Positions 24,848 through 32,593 of a DNA stretch of 64,000 nt are shown here, in pieces. Position numbers and translations under genes: made by a program. This DNA comes from Pseudomaricurvus alkylphenolicus (GTDB lineage Bacteria > Pseudomonadota > Gammaproteobacteria > Pseudomonadales > Cellvibrionaceae). The stretch spans positions 124,001 through 188,000 of the forward strand of contig NZ_JAAQPI010000004.1 of NCBI RefSeq assembly GCF_011683955.1, written 5' to 3'. Numbering within the stretch: the stretch's first letter is position 1; every line of letters starts with the position of its first letter. Below the pieces are notes generated by a model, which saw nothing but the letters and a program-made list of their open reading frames with translations, was not told the origin of the DNA and ran no database searches.

Positions 24848-26017
24848 ATGTCGAATCCACAAGCCGTTAAGTTATACGGCGTAAAACAGTCTTATTTTAC
24901 TGGCAAACTGGAAGCCTACCTGCGATTTAAAGGTATCCCCTTTGAATTTGTAACGATGGACTACAAAATGTTTGGGGATTTGATTCCGCGCAAAACCGGA
25001 GCCTCGCAGATGCCGGCATTGGAACTGCCCGATGGTCGATGGATGACCGATACCACTCCGATTATTCAGTGGTATGAAAAAGAACTGCCTTCGACCCCTG
25101 TTATTCCGAATGACCCGACCCAAGCTTTCCTGTGCTTTCTGATCGAAGACTATGCGGACGAATGGCTGTGGCGCGCCGCCATGCACTATCGCTGGAGCTA
25201 CAAACAGGGCCGGGATCTGGTCAGCACTCAATTGTGTGAGGATATGTGCGGAGACCTGCCCGTCCCCCTTTGGTTAATGCGAAAAGCGATGGCTCGGCGG
25301 CAGCACAAGAACTTTGTCGTCAATGATGGGGTGACCAAAGCGACCTGGGAACACGTGGAGTCTGGCTACCTGCGCTTGTTGGATATACTGGAAACAATCT
25401 TCAGTAACCGTCCTTTCCTCCTGGGTGAGCGCCCCAGCCTGGCGGATATCGGCCTGTTTGGCCCCTTCTTCCGGCACTTTGGTATTGACCCAAATCCTGC
25501 GGCCATTATGCGTGAGCAGGCGCCATCTGTTTACCAATGGCTGGCGCGTATGTGGAACGCCAAGTCCGGGAAATTGGATGCGGGATTTGTGCAGGAGGTA
25601 CCGGAGGACCTGACGCCACTGCTGCGTGAAATCGCGGAGACGCATCTGGAATTACTTTGTGCCAATGCAGAAGCCTTTCAGCGGGACGAGCGACGTTATG
25701 GTGTGACGATTCAGGGGGTCACTTACAACAACCTGATCACCTCCCGCTACAGAGTGTGGTGTCTGGAAAAGTTACGGCAAAAGTTTCAACAATTGCCCCA
25801 AGCTGCGCAAAAAACGCTACAAACAAAGCTGGAGTTTTGTGGCGCCTGGGAACCGCTATGGCGTATCATCCAGTTGGAATCGGGCTTCGACACCCAAAAC
25901 CAGCTGCCGTTTGCCAGCGGCATTGAAGTATTCTCCGGTGACGAATGGGACCGTAGTGAAAAGTTCGTGGAACGCATTGTGAATTGGGTGATACAGCCCA
26001 AGGCATCGCAGCACTAA
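24848..26017 (+). CDS. Glutathione S-transferase-like protein, extended C-terminus
   Basis: A 389-residue protein. The first about 80 residues are a thioredoxin-like GST N-terminal domain (VKLYGVKQSYFTGKLEAYLR, SQMPALELPDG, MTDTTPII). A helical GST C-terminal domain follows to about residue 250 (LLGERPSLADIGLFGPFF). About 130 additional residues follow that are not part of a standard GST. The ATG has an AGGAG ribosome site. Probably co-transcribed with the GntR-type regulator. Conjugation activity and substrate are unknown; uncharacterised long GST-like proteins of this kind occur in marine proteobacteria. Confidence 0.8.
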   Translation: MSNPQAVKLYGVKQSYFTGKLEAYLRFKGIPFEFVTMDYKMFGDLIPRKTGASQMPALELPDGRWMTDTTPIIQWYEKELPSTPVIPNDPTQAFLCFLIEDYADEWLWRAAMHYRWSYKQGRDLVSTQLCEDMCGDLPVPLWLMRKAMARRQHKNFVVNDGVTKATWEHVESGYLRLLDILETIFSNRPFLLGERPSLADIGLFGPFFRHFGIDPNPAAIMREQAPSVYQWLARMWNAKSGKLDAGFVQEVPEDLTPLLREIAETHLELLCANAEAFQRDERRYGVTIQGVTYNNLITSRYRVWCLEKLRQKFQQLPQAAQKTLQTKLEFCGAWEPLWRIIQLESGFDTQNQLPFASGIEVFSGDEWDRSEKFVERIVNWVIQPKASQH

Positions 26018-26024
26018 TCACTGC

Positions 26025-26522
26025 CTAACTTGCCCGAGAACTTCGCCACTGAATAAAATAATAGACTGCCGCTCCGACCAAACCGGAATACAAACACAAT
26101 TTGTGTAACATCGATATGGAGACCAGACCAAGAAAATCATTGTTCAGTGTAATTGGATAAAAAGGCTGCACATCTGAGTGCATGATGCTATCGAGGAAGA
26201 CGTGGCTAAAACTGCCTATAAACGCACTGAGAAATACTACCGGCCAGGCGATAGGAACATGAATGGAAGGCGTGATTTCCAATATCCAAAGCCCCAGCTG
26301 CGACAGGTATTTGCCCGTAAGCGCTGCCACAACTGCCAGTAACGTGGCACCTACATAGGTATGTGAGAAGCCGTGCAAATGCCCTTCGCCTGTAATCATC
26401 ACCAGCAACGGCTGAATATCCATGACGATTTGGGTCCAGCCGAATACCATCAAGCTAAAACTGCCCTGCAACAGGCCCTTGATCAGGATTCCGGGCCCCA
26501 TATGAATTGGCGTAAAAGGCAT
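26025..26522 (-). CDS. Integral membrane protein, YdjM/PF04307-like
   Basis: A 165-residue protein with about four transmembrane segments. Conserved polar motifs face the start (MPFTPIHMGPG) and middle (GFSHTYVGA; GSFSHVFLDSIMHSD). The His/Asp pairs are the reason such proteins are annotated as putative membrane metal-dependent hydrolases. Function is unproven. The start at 26522 follows GATAGG and lies 8 bases after the racemase stop, so it is in that operon. Converges on the GST-like gene. Confidence 0.72.
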   Translation of the reverse strand: MPFTPIHMGPGILIKGLLQGSFSLMVFGWTQIVMDIQPLLVMITGEGHLHGFSHTYVGATLLAVVAALTGKYLSQLGLWILEITPSIHVPIAWPVVFLSAFIGSFSHVFLDSIMHSDVQPFYPITLNNDFLGLVSISMLHKLCLYSGLVGAAVYYFIQWRSSRAS

Positions 26523-26529
26523 AGGATAC

Positions 26530-27222
26530 CTATCGCAACGCCCATTCAACGGCTTTTTGGGCGTGAATCGCGGTCGTGTCCAGCAACCGGATATCCGTAT
26601 CAGCCTGGGAAACCAGCATGCCGATTTCGGTACAGCCCAGAATCACAGCTTCTGCCCCATCATCGGATAATGCATCGATAATTCGCAGGTATTCTCCCTT
26701 CGATGCCGATTCAATTTTGCCCAGACAAAGCTCTTGGTAAATAACCTTGTGAACAACTTCCCGGTCTGCCCTGTTGGGAACCAGGACATCAAGACCAAAA
26801 TTCCCTGTCAGCCTGCCTTTGTAGAAATCCTGCTCCATGGTAAAGGCGGTTCCCAGAAGACCGACCGACTTAACACCCTCATTAACGAGCACCTCGGCGG
26901 TGGCGTCGGCAATATGAAGCAGCGGAATTTGAATAGCCGACTCCACATGCTCAGCCACCTTGTGCATGGTATTGGTACAAATCAGGAGAAAGTCCGCACC
27001 GGCCGCCTCAATACGCTTGGCCGCATCGGCGAGTATTTCGGCGGCACCCTCCCAGTCGCCCTGGTGTTGCAGCTGTTCAATAGGGTCAAAGTCCACACTG
27101 TACATCGCGATCTTAGCCGAGTGCAGACCACCCAGACGGGTCTTGACCCCTTCATTGATCGCGCGATAGTAACCCAGGGAGCTTTCCCAGCTCATACCAC
27201 CCATGAGGCCGATGGTTTTCAT
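26530..27222 (-). CDS. Aspartate/glutamate racemase family protein
   Basis: A 230-residue protein of the YgeA/aspartate racemase type. It has the N-terminal IGLMGGMSWESSLGYYR and two catalytic cysteines in CTNTMH and GCTEIG, one from each half of the pseudo-symmetric fold. It would interconvert L- and D-amino acids without a cofactor. It follows the tryptophanase gene on the same strand (135-base gap) and may belong to an amino-acid catabolic transcript. The true amino acid is unknown. Confidence 0.88.
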   Translation of the reverse strand: MKTIGLMGGMSWESSLGYYRAINEGVKTRLGGLHSAKIAMYSVDFDPIEQLQHQGDWEGAAEILADAAKRIEAAGADFLLICTNTMHKVAEHVESAIQIPLLHIADATAEVLVNEGVKSVGLLGTAFTMEQDFYKGRLTGNFGLDVLVPNRADREVVHKVIYQELCLGKIESASKGEYLRIIDALSDDGAEAVILGCTEIGMLVSQADTDIRLLDTTAIHAQKAVEWALR

Positions 27223-27357
27223 ACGTCAATCCTGCAACCCTGCAATTGGAAACTGGGTTATATCACGACCTGCTCACTACTATCCAGAGCAAAACCCCGA
27301 AAGTGGGTGCGGGCAGAAGAATGCCCTAAACCTGTCTGATCCAGGACGAATAGCAAA

Positions 27358-28758
27358 TCACACCGGTTTCAAACGGGCGGTAAAGTGCCTGAGAACCGGG
27401 GGCTCATAGGTAAACGCCAGACCACGAATCGACTCTGCTCGCTTCTTAACCTCAATCAGACAGTCGGCAATGTAATCCATGTGGTCGTTGGTGTATACGC
27501 GTCGTGGAATGGTCAAGCGCAGCAGCTCCATGTTTGATGGCTTTTGCGCCCCTGTCGCTGGCTCGCGGCCGAGTAGTAGCGAGCCAATTTCCACGCCGCG
27601 TACGCCTCCCTCCAGATATAGCTCGTTGGCCAGGGCATGGGCTGGAAATTGTTCCGCGGGAATATGAGGCAGCAGAATCTTGGCATCGACAAATACTGCG
27701 TGGCCACCCGTTGGCGTTTGAATCGGGATGCCACCTTTTTCAAGGCGCTCACCCAGGTAGGCCACCTGTGCGGTGCGATAGTGCAGGTAATCTTCATTCA
27801 TGCCTTCATACAGCCCCACAGCCAGTGCCTCCATATCTCGACCGGCCATACCGCCGTAAGTAACAAAACCCTCCATGGGCACACAGCGGGTTTGCACTTC
27901 CTGGAACAGCTCCTCATCGTCGCGGATGCAACAGAGCCCGCCAATATTGACAAGAGGATCTTTTTTCGCGGACATCGTGAGCATATCGCCGTACTGGTAC
28001 ATTTCCTTTACGATTTCGGCGATGGTCTTATCCGCGTAACCGTCTTCCCTCCGCTTGATAAAAAACGCATTTTCGCAGAAGCGGGCGGAGTCGATCACCA
28101 CTGGAATGCCGTATCGCTTGGCGAGCCGATAAACCGCCCGCATATTGGCCATGGAAACCGGTTGGCCACCGGCGCTGTTACAGGTGACGGTGGTAATAAT
28201 AGCTGCGACCTTGTCAGCACCATATTCGGTAATGGTTTGTTGCAACAGGTCCAAATCAAAATCACCCTTCCAGTCATAGTGGCTGGTGGTATCAAAAGCC
28301 CGTTGCGTGACAACGTTGATTGCCTTGGCTCCATTGAGCTCGACGTGCGCTGCAGTAGTGTCGAAATGGTAGTTGGAGATAAAGACAGGCTGCGGATTGT
28401 CGTTTCTCCCTTCGGTCACTTTCCTCACCAGGCTGGGGAACAAAATCTGTTCCGCCCCGCGACCCTGATGTACCGGTAGTGTATGAGCATAATCAAAAAT
28501 ATCTTTAACGGCATTGTCCAGCTTATAAAAGCTGTCACTGCCGGCATAGGCTTCGTCGCCAACCATCATGGCGGCCCACTGGCGGTCGCTCATGGCGCCT
28601 GTACCGCTGTCGGTCAGCAGATCGATATAGACGTCTTCGCTTTTCAGCAGGAAAGGATTGTAACCGGCTTGCTCCAGGGCCAGTTTGCGGTCTTCGCCGC
28701 TGGTCATACGGATAGGCTCTACCATCTTGATACGGAAGGGTTCAGGAATACGACGCAT
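27358..28758 (-). CDS. tnaA: Tryptophanase
   Basis: A 466-residue PLP enzyme of the beta-eliminating lyase family that splits L-tryptophan into indole, pyruvate and ammonia. The PLP lysine is in [16 protein letters not shown] and GGQPVSMAN are conserved. It is separated from tyrosine phenol-lyase by two specificity positions: NYHFDTT has the tryptophanase Asp (Thr in TPL), and [11 protein letters not shown] has the tryptophanase-type hydrophobic residue where TPL has Arg (MERG). Upstream at 28854-28943 is a TnaC-like leader ORF, so induction by tryptophan through ribosome stalling is likely. The racemase follows downstream. Indole produced here could feed the isatin/anthranilate enzymes encoded elsewhere in the window. 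Confidence 0.95.
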   Translation of the reverse strand: MRRIPEPFRIKMVEPIRMTSGEDRKLALEQAGYNPFLLKSEDVYIDLLTDSGTGAMSDRQWAAMMVGDEAYAGSDSFYKLDNAVKDIFDYAHTLPVHQGRGAEQILFPSLVRKVTEGRNDNPQPVFISNYHFDTTAAHVELNGAKAINVVTQRAFDTTSHYDWKGDFDLDLLQQTITEYGADKVAAIITTVTCNSAGGQPVSMANMRAVYRLAKRYGIPVVIDSARFCENAFFIKRREDGYADKTIAEIVKEMYQYGDMLTMSAKKDPLVNIGGLCCIRDDEELFQEVQTRCVPMEGFVTYGGMAGRDMEALAVGLYEGMNEDYLHYRTAQVAYLGERLEKGGIPIQTPTGGHAVFVDAKILLPHIPAEQFPAHALANELYLEGGVRGVEIGSLLLGREPATGAQKPSNMELLRLTIPRRVYTNDHMDYIADCLIEVKKRAESIRGLAFTYEPPVLRHFTARLKPV

Positions 28759-28837
28759 GGGTTTTTCCTCGCGCGCAGGGGTTCATTGGCGCAGTTTTTA
28801 AGGCGCTGAACGGCTGCGTTTAAAAATGTTTTGGGTT

Positions 28838-28856
28838 TGATTACAGGGCGTAATCA
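28838..28856 (-). promoter_or_regulatory. Hairpin at the stop codon of the leader ORF
   Basis: On the minus strand TGATTAC-GCCCT-GTAATCA forms a 7-bp stem whose first three bases are the leader's stop codon. No long U-run follows, so it is not a strong intrinsic terminator. A ribosome stalled on the leader would cover it. This may be part of the attenuation device. Confidence 0.45.
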
Positions 28857-28943
28857 GGCGCGAGGGAAATCGTAGGTGAGCAGGATGTCCTGGGTATACC
28901 AGGAGATTGCTGAGTCGGGGTGATTGTTGATGGAGGCGTTCAT
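28854..28943 (-). CDS. tnaC: TnaC-like tryptophan-sensing leader peptide
   Basis: A 29-codon ORF ends 95 bases before the tryptophanase start. Its C-terminal half is SWYTQDILLTYDFPRA. It places Trp15, Asp19 and Pro27 with spacing 4 and 8, exactly as Trp12, Asp16 and Pro24 of E. coli TnaC, the residues known to be needed for tryptophan-induced ribosome arrest. Unlike E. coli, two codons (Arg, Ala) follow the proline before the stop, so arrest would happen in elongation and not at termination. No strong ribosome site is seen. Position and spacing make chance unlikely, but function is inferred. Confidence 0.8.
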   Translation of the reverse strand: MNASINNHPDSAISWYTQDILLTYDFPRA

Positions 28944-29053
28944 GGGGGCAATTTAACGAGGAACTGGTAGGAGTTCAAGGTTTGAAAGGAAGGGAATCAA
29001 CCTCATTTGATCTCGATCACTTACTATTAAAAATTAGTGCGAAAAAGTCGGCC

Positions 29054-29283
29054 TACCTAGGTCTAAAGGGTGGCTGGGTGTTCGTTGGAGGGGCATTTCA
29101 AGCGAACGCCGAAGGAGTCAAGGAGACAAGCGTTTTTTGCTTGGCTCATTGGGGACGGAGGGAAGCCTGGAGGGCCGGTAGCGTGCCCCTCCAACGGATA
29201 CCCAGCCGCCCGTTGTGGCACAGAATCATCAGCCCCTTGCGTCCTGTCAGCAAAGAAAAGACCTGGGAAAAACACCTATATCT
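29054..29283 (+). repeat. Structured dispersed repeat, copy B
   Basis: Nearly identical to copy C (58010) over about 225 bases and related to copy A (1408) in the core. A 27-bp stem (29069-29095 with 29184-29210, three G.U pairs in the plus-strand RNA) encloses the hairpin GAGaCAAGC/GCTTGgCTC with loop GTTTTTT. The tail after 29210 (CGTTGTGGCAC and onward) is shared with copy C. It lies between the tryptophanase leader and the monooxygenase terminator. No ORF or transposase is associated. Confidence 0.85.
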
Positions 29284-29375
29284 AATGGCACTCAGTGGAC
29301 TGTCAGATCCTATCAGTTTCCTCCAGCCTGGAACGACACCACGTCAATATTTTCGTAGGGTAGGTGCGTTCTGCA

Positions 29376-29402
29376 TAAAAAAATCCCGACACAAGGCCGG
29401 GA
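29376..29402 (-). terminator. Rho-independent terminator after the aminobenzoyl-CoA enzyme gene
   Basis: On the minus strand CCCGGCC-TTGTG-TCGGGA is followed by seven T, about 50 bases past the stop codon at 29454. Confidence 0.85.
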
Positions 29403-29453
29403 GGGTGCAAAGGGCGGCAGGAGCCGCCAACAGACTGTTTCTGAAATTTGTAC

Positions 29454-31808
29454 TTACGCCTGATCTTTATAGTGGCGTTTGGGCTTGGCCTTTTTCTGGG
29501 TTTCCAGCAGCTGGTCACGCGCTTTGCCAAGCACACTGTAAGCCTGCTGCTGGCCGGAGATATACTGTTTCTCCCACCCCTGGTCCACTTCAATACCGTA
29601 GCTGGCCGCTGCCTGACGGGTAAAGTACGGATTCCACAGATGCGGACGGGCAATGGCAACCAAGTCGGCACGGCGAGTGTGGAGGATGGTATTCACCTGA
29701 CCGGCATCAGTGATGTTACCCACGGTCATGGTGGCAATCTTGGGCACATTGCGAATCGCTTCGGAAAACTGTACCTGGAACATACGGCCATAAACGGGTT
29801 TCTGGTCGGCAACGGTCTGGCCGGCGGATACATCGATCAGGTCGCAACCGGCGTCGCGGAAAGCTTCGGAAATTGCAAAAGTATCTTCTTCACTGATACC
29901 CCCCTCTTTCCAGTCGCAGGCAGAAATACGTACAGACATGGGCTTTTGCTCAGGCCAGACGTCACGCATCGCATTGAATACCATCAACGGAAAACGCAGT
30001 CGGTTTTCCACGCTGCCGCCATATTCGTCAGTGCGCACGTTGGTCAATGGCGACAGGAACGAGGCCAACAGGTAACCGTGGGCACAGTGCAGTTCGAGCA
30101 TATCAAAGCCCGCACGGTCAGCCCGCTGGGCAGCGCTGCGGAAGTCATTGATGATGCGGTCCATACCTGCCTGGTCCAGTTCCGCCGGCACCTGAGAAAT
30201 GCCATCGAAGTAGGGAATAGGCGATGCCGAGGTGATCGGCCAGTTTTTGCTGTCATCCTCGATGGGCATATCCATTTTTTCCCAACCCAACTGGGTAGAG
30301 CCCTTGCGGCCGGAGTGACCCAACTGCATACAGATCTTGGTGTCGGTGCTGGAGTGAACAAAGTCCACAATACGCTTCCATTGTGCCTCCTGCTCATCCG
30401 TCCACATACCTGGGCAGCCGAGGGTAATGCGTGCATCGGGAGATGGACAGGTCATTTCCGTGTAAACCAGGCCCATACCGCCTTTAGCATGGCCGGCGTA
30501 GTGCACCAGGTGCCAATCCGTCAGATCACCATTTTCGTCCGCGCTGTACTGAGCCATTGGCGACATCACCACGCGGTTGCGCAGCTCCATATCGCGCAGC
30601 TTAAATTTGGTAAACATCGGCGTGGGGCGAGACTCGCGGTAGTCATAGCCTGTCTCTTCAAAGTAGCGCTGGTACCATTCGGTATCGGCTTTCTCCACAA
30701 ATTTGGGATCACGCAAGATCAAATTATCGTAGGTCACGGACTTGGCGCGACACATTACCACCATGGCGAACTGCATGGGATCCATATCCCAGGATCGGTC
30801 GAAATGTTCGAACCAGGCCAGGGAAACGTCGGCGTTGTGCTGTACGATTTGAGCAGGAACGCGACGCAATTCATCGTAACGCTGGAACGCTTTTTCCACA
30901 CTTTCTTCGGCGCATTCAATCACGGCATCGTGTAAACCAATGGCACATTCCATCGCCAACTTGGTACCGGAGCCAATAGAATAATGTGCAGAGGCTTTGG
31001 CATCGCCCAAAATCACAATATTCTTGTGGTACCAGTTTTCGCAGAAGATGCGCGGGAACTGCCGCCAGTGGGAACGGTTCAAAATCAGTGGGTAACCTTC
31101 CAGTTCTTCGGCGAAAATCGCTTCCAGCTTCGCGCGCGAATCCTCTTCGTTGGTCACCTCAAAGCCGTGGCCCTGCCAGCACTCGTCGGACATCTCAAAG
31201 ATCCAGGTAGAGCGGCCGGGCTCATACTGATAGGTGTGGGCACAGATCAGACCATGCTCGGTTTCTTTAAAGAAGTAGGTAAAGTCTTTCAGCGGACGCT
31301 CAGAACCCATCCACACAAAACGGTTGGACTTCATCACCGTGGTCGGCGCAAAGTGCTCTTTGTAGTGCTCGCGGATGGAGGAGTTGATACCATCAGAGGC
31401 CAGAATAATATCGGAATCCGCGAATTGGGTTTCCAGATTATTCACATCAATGATGGTCTCGAAATTCAGCTTGATATCCAGCTCACGGCAACGTTCATGC
31501 ATCAGGTTCAGCAGACTGACGCGCGAGGTACCGCAAAAGCCGTTACCCTCACAGCGTATTTCCTCGCCCTTGCGGCGAATCACAATGTCATCCCAGTAGG
31601 CAAAGTCATCACGGATGCGCTCGTAAGAAGGCTGGTCGCGGGACAGGAATTCTTCCAGGGTTTCGTCGGAGAACACCACACCAAAACCAAAGGTGTCATC
31701 CGGGCGATTTTGCTCATACACCTCGATATCCCAGTCTGGACGAGCCTTCTTGGTCAGGATAGAGAAATACAGGCCGCCTGGGCCACCACCAATAACGGTA
31801 ATTTTCAT
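29454..31808 (-). CDS. Two-domain flavoenzyme: 2-aminobenzoyl-CoA monooxygenase/reductase type
   Basis: A 784-residue fusion. Residues 1-390 are a class A flavin monooxygenase (VIGGGPGGLYFSIL; VILGDAKASAHYSIGSG) related to salicylyl-CoA 5-hydroxylase. Residues about 395-760 are an old-yellow-enzyme reductase (NRVVMSPMAQYSA; MQLGHSGRKG; HCAHGYLLASFLSPLTN). The architecture matches 2-aminobenzoyl-CoA monooxygenase/reductase, which hydroxylates and then reduces the ring to a non-aromatic enamine-ketone CoA thioester. Salicylyl-CoA is the alternative substrate. A MarR gene diverges from it across the best symmetrical operator copy. RidA, enoyl-CoA hydratase, acyl-CoA dehydrogenase and SDR genes with the same operator are the likely downstream steps. 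Confidence 0.9.
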   Translation of the reverse strand: MKITVIGGGPGGLYFSILTKKARPDWDIEVYEQNRPDDTFGFGVVFSDETLEEFLSRDQPSYERIRDDFAYWDDIVIRRKGEEIRCEGNGFCGTSRVSLLNLMHERCRELDIKLNFETIIDVNNLETQFADSDIILASDGINSSIREHYKEHFAPTTVMKSNRFVWMGSERPLKDFTYFFKETEHGLICAHTYQYEPGRSTWIFEMSDECWQGHGFEVTNEEDSRAKLEAIFAEELEGYPLILNRSHWRQFPRIFCENWYHKNIVILGDAKASAHYSIGSGTKLAMECAIGLHDAVIECAEESVEKAFQRYDELRRVPAQIVQHNADVSLAWFEHFDRSWDMDPMQFAMVVMCRAKSVTYDNLILRDPKFVEKADTEWYQRYFEETGYDYRESRPTPMFTKFKLRDMELRNRVVMSPMAQYSADENGDLTDWHLVHYAGHAKGGMGLVYTEMTCPSPDARITLGCPGMWTDEQEAQWKRIVDFVHSSTDTKICMQLGHSGRKGSTQLGWEKMDMPIEDDSKNWPITSASPIPYFDGISQVPAELDQAGMDRIINDFRSAAQRADRAGFDMLELHCAHGYLLASFLSPLTNVRTDEYGGSVENRLRFPLMVFNAMRDVWPEQKPMSVRISACDWKEGGISEEDTFAISEAFRDAGCDLIDVSAGQTVADQKPVYGRMFQVQFSEAIRNVPKIATMTVGNITDAGQVNTILHTRRADLVAIARPHLWNPYFTRQAAASYGIEVDQGWEKQYISGQQQAYSVLGKARDQLLETQKKAKPKRHYKDQA

Positions 31809-31901
31809 GTCGCACGTCCTCTACTGTCTTTTATCTGTATTTCCGGGCTGCTGGTAACCACCCCGGATTGATTAACTTGATGGGATTATCTTACACATTT
31901 T

Positions 31902-31919
31902 TATATTACGTGTAATATA
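31902..31919. promoter_or_regulatory. Putative MarR operator, copy 3 (symmetrical)
   Basis: TATATTAC-GT-GTAATATA is an 8-bp perfect inverted repeat. Its reverse complement differs by one base from the site at 38250. It lies between the divergent aminobenzoyl-CoA enzyme and MarR genes. A further half-site, ATCTTACACA, lies just left at 31888-31897. Confidence 0.75.
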
Positions 31920-32066
31920 TTTATATGGAATATAGATGCCCGGTTAAATAACTTAAGACTCTAAGAAAATTCGTCTTTATTACTTTTTGTCTATTGGTGC
32001 CAAGATTGCGCTACAATGCTGGCCATTGACCCTTATTTCAATTGAATCACCGGACCCAACCTCCTG

Positions 32067-32543
32067 ATGCAAAGCCTGAAAAGTCTGCATAAAGACGACT
32101 CCGATACCCTGTACTTGAAGCTCTGGCTGCAACTGGCACGCAGCTCCAAGGTGATGGAGCAGGAGATGGAGACCCGCTTTCAGAAGAACTTCAAGCAGAG
32201 CTTATCTCGCTTCGATGTACTGTCTCAGCTCGATCGTTGCGATCCGGATTGGTTGCCCATGGGCAAACTGGCCGGACAATTGATTGCTTCCAAAGGCAAC
32301 ATCACCCGTCTGGTGGACCGTATGATCTCAGAAGGCTTGATCGATCGACGCCCCAGCCCGGAAGACCGACGCATCATCCAGGTGGGTTTGACGGACAAAG
32401 GTCGCTCTTTATTTGCTGAAATGGCCGTGGCCCACGCGGATTGGGCCAAATCATTGCTGGGTAGCCTGGATATTGGCCACGGGCAGGAACTTCTTGATCT
32501 GCTGGTAAACCTTAATCGCGCCGTAAAAGCTAATATGGAGTAA
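32067..32543 (+). CDS. MarR-family transcriptional regulator
   Basis: A 158-residue dimeric winged-helix regulator with the recognition region LIASKGNITRLVDRMISEGL, the wing RRPSPEDRRIIQVGLTDKGR and flanking dimer helices. It is divergent from the aminobenzoyl-CoA enzyme with a strong palindrome between them, the standard MarR arrangement. It is the best candidate to bind all four TTACACGTAA-type sites. In related aryl-CoA pathways the inducer is usually an aryl-CoA thioester; here that would be aminobenzoyl-CoA, by inference. Confidence 0.9.
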   Translation: MQSLKSLHKDDSDTLYLKLWLQLARSSKVMEQEMETRFQKNFKQSLSRFDVLSQLDRCDPDWLPMGKLAGQLIASKGNITRLVDRMISEGLIDRRPSPEDRRIIQVGLTDKGRSLFAEMAVAHADWAKSLLGSLDIGHGQELLDLLVNLNRAVKANME

Positions 32544-32593
32544 AGCGGCTACACTTAAAGCAGCTTTTTAATGACTGCTTTAGGTGGATTGGC

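Noticed and set aside
27358-28758. Annotation as tyrosine phenol-lyase
   Set aside because: The two family-specific positions (Asp in NYHFDTT and no Arg in GVEIGSLL) are those of tryptophanase, and a TnaC-like leader precedes the gene.
29448-30935. A 495-codon open frame on the plus strand
   Set aside because: It lies wholly antisense to the aminobenzoyl-CoA monooxygenase/reductase gene, has no ribosome site and no recognisable domain. The codon bias of the real gene explains it.
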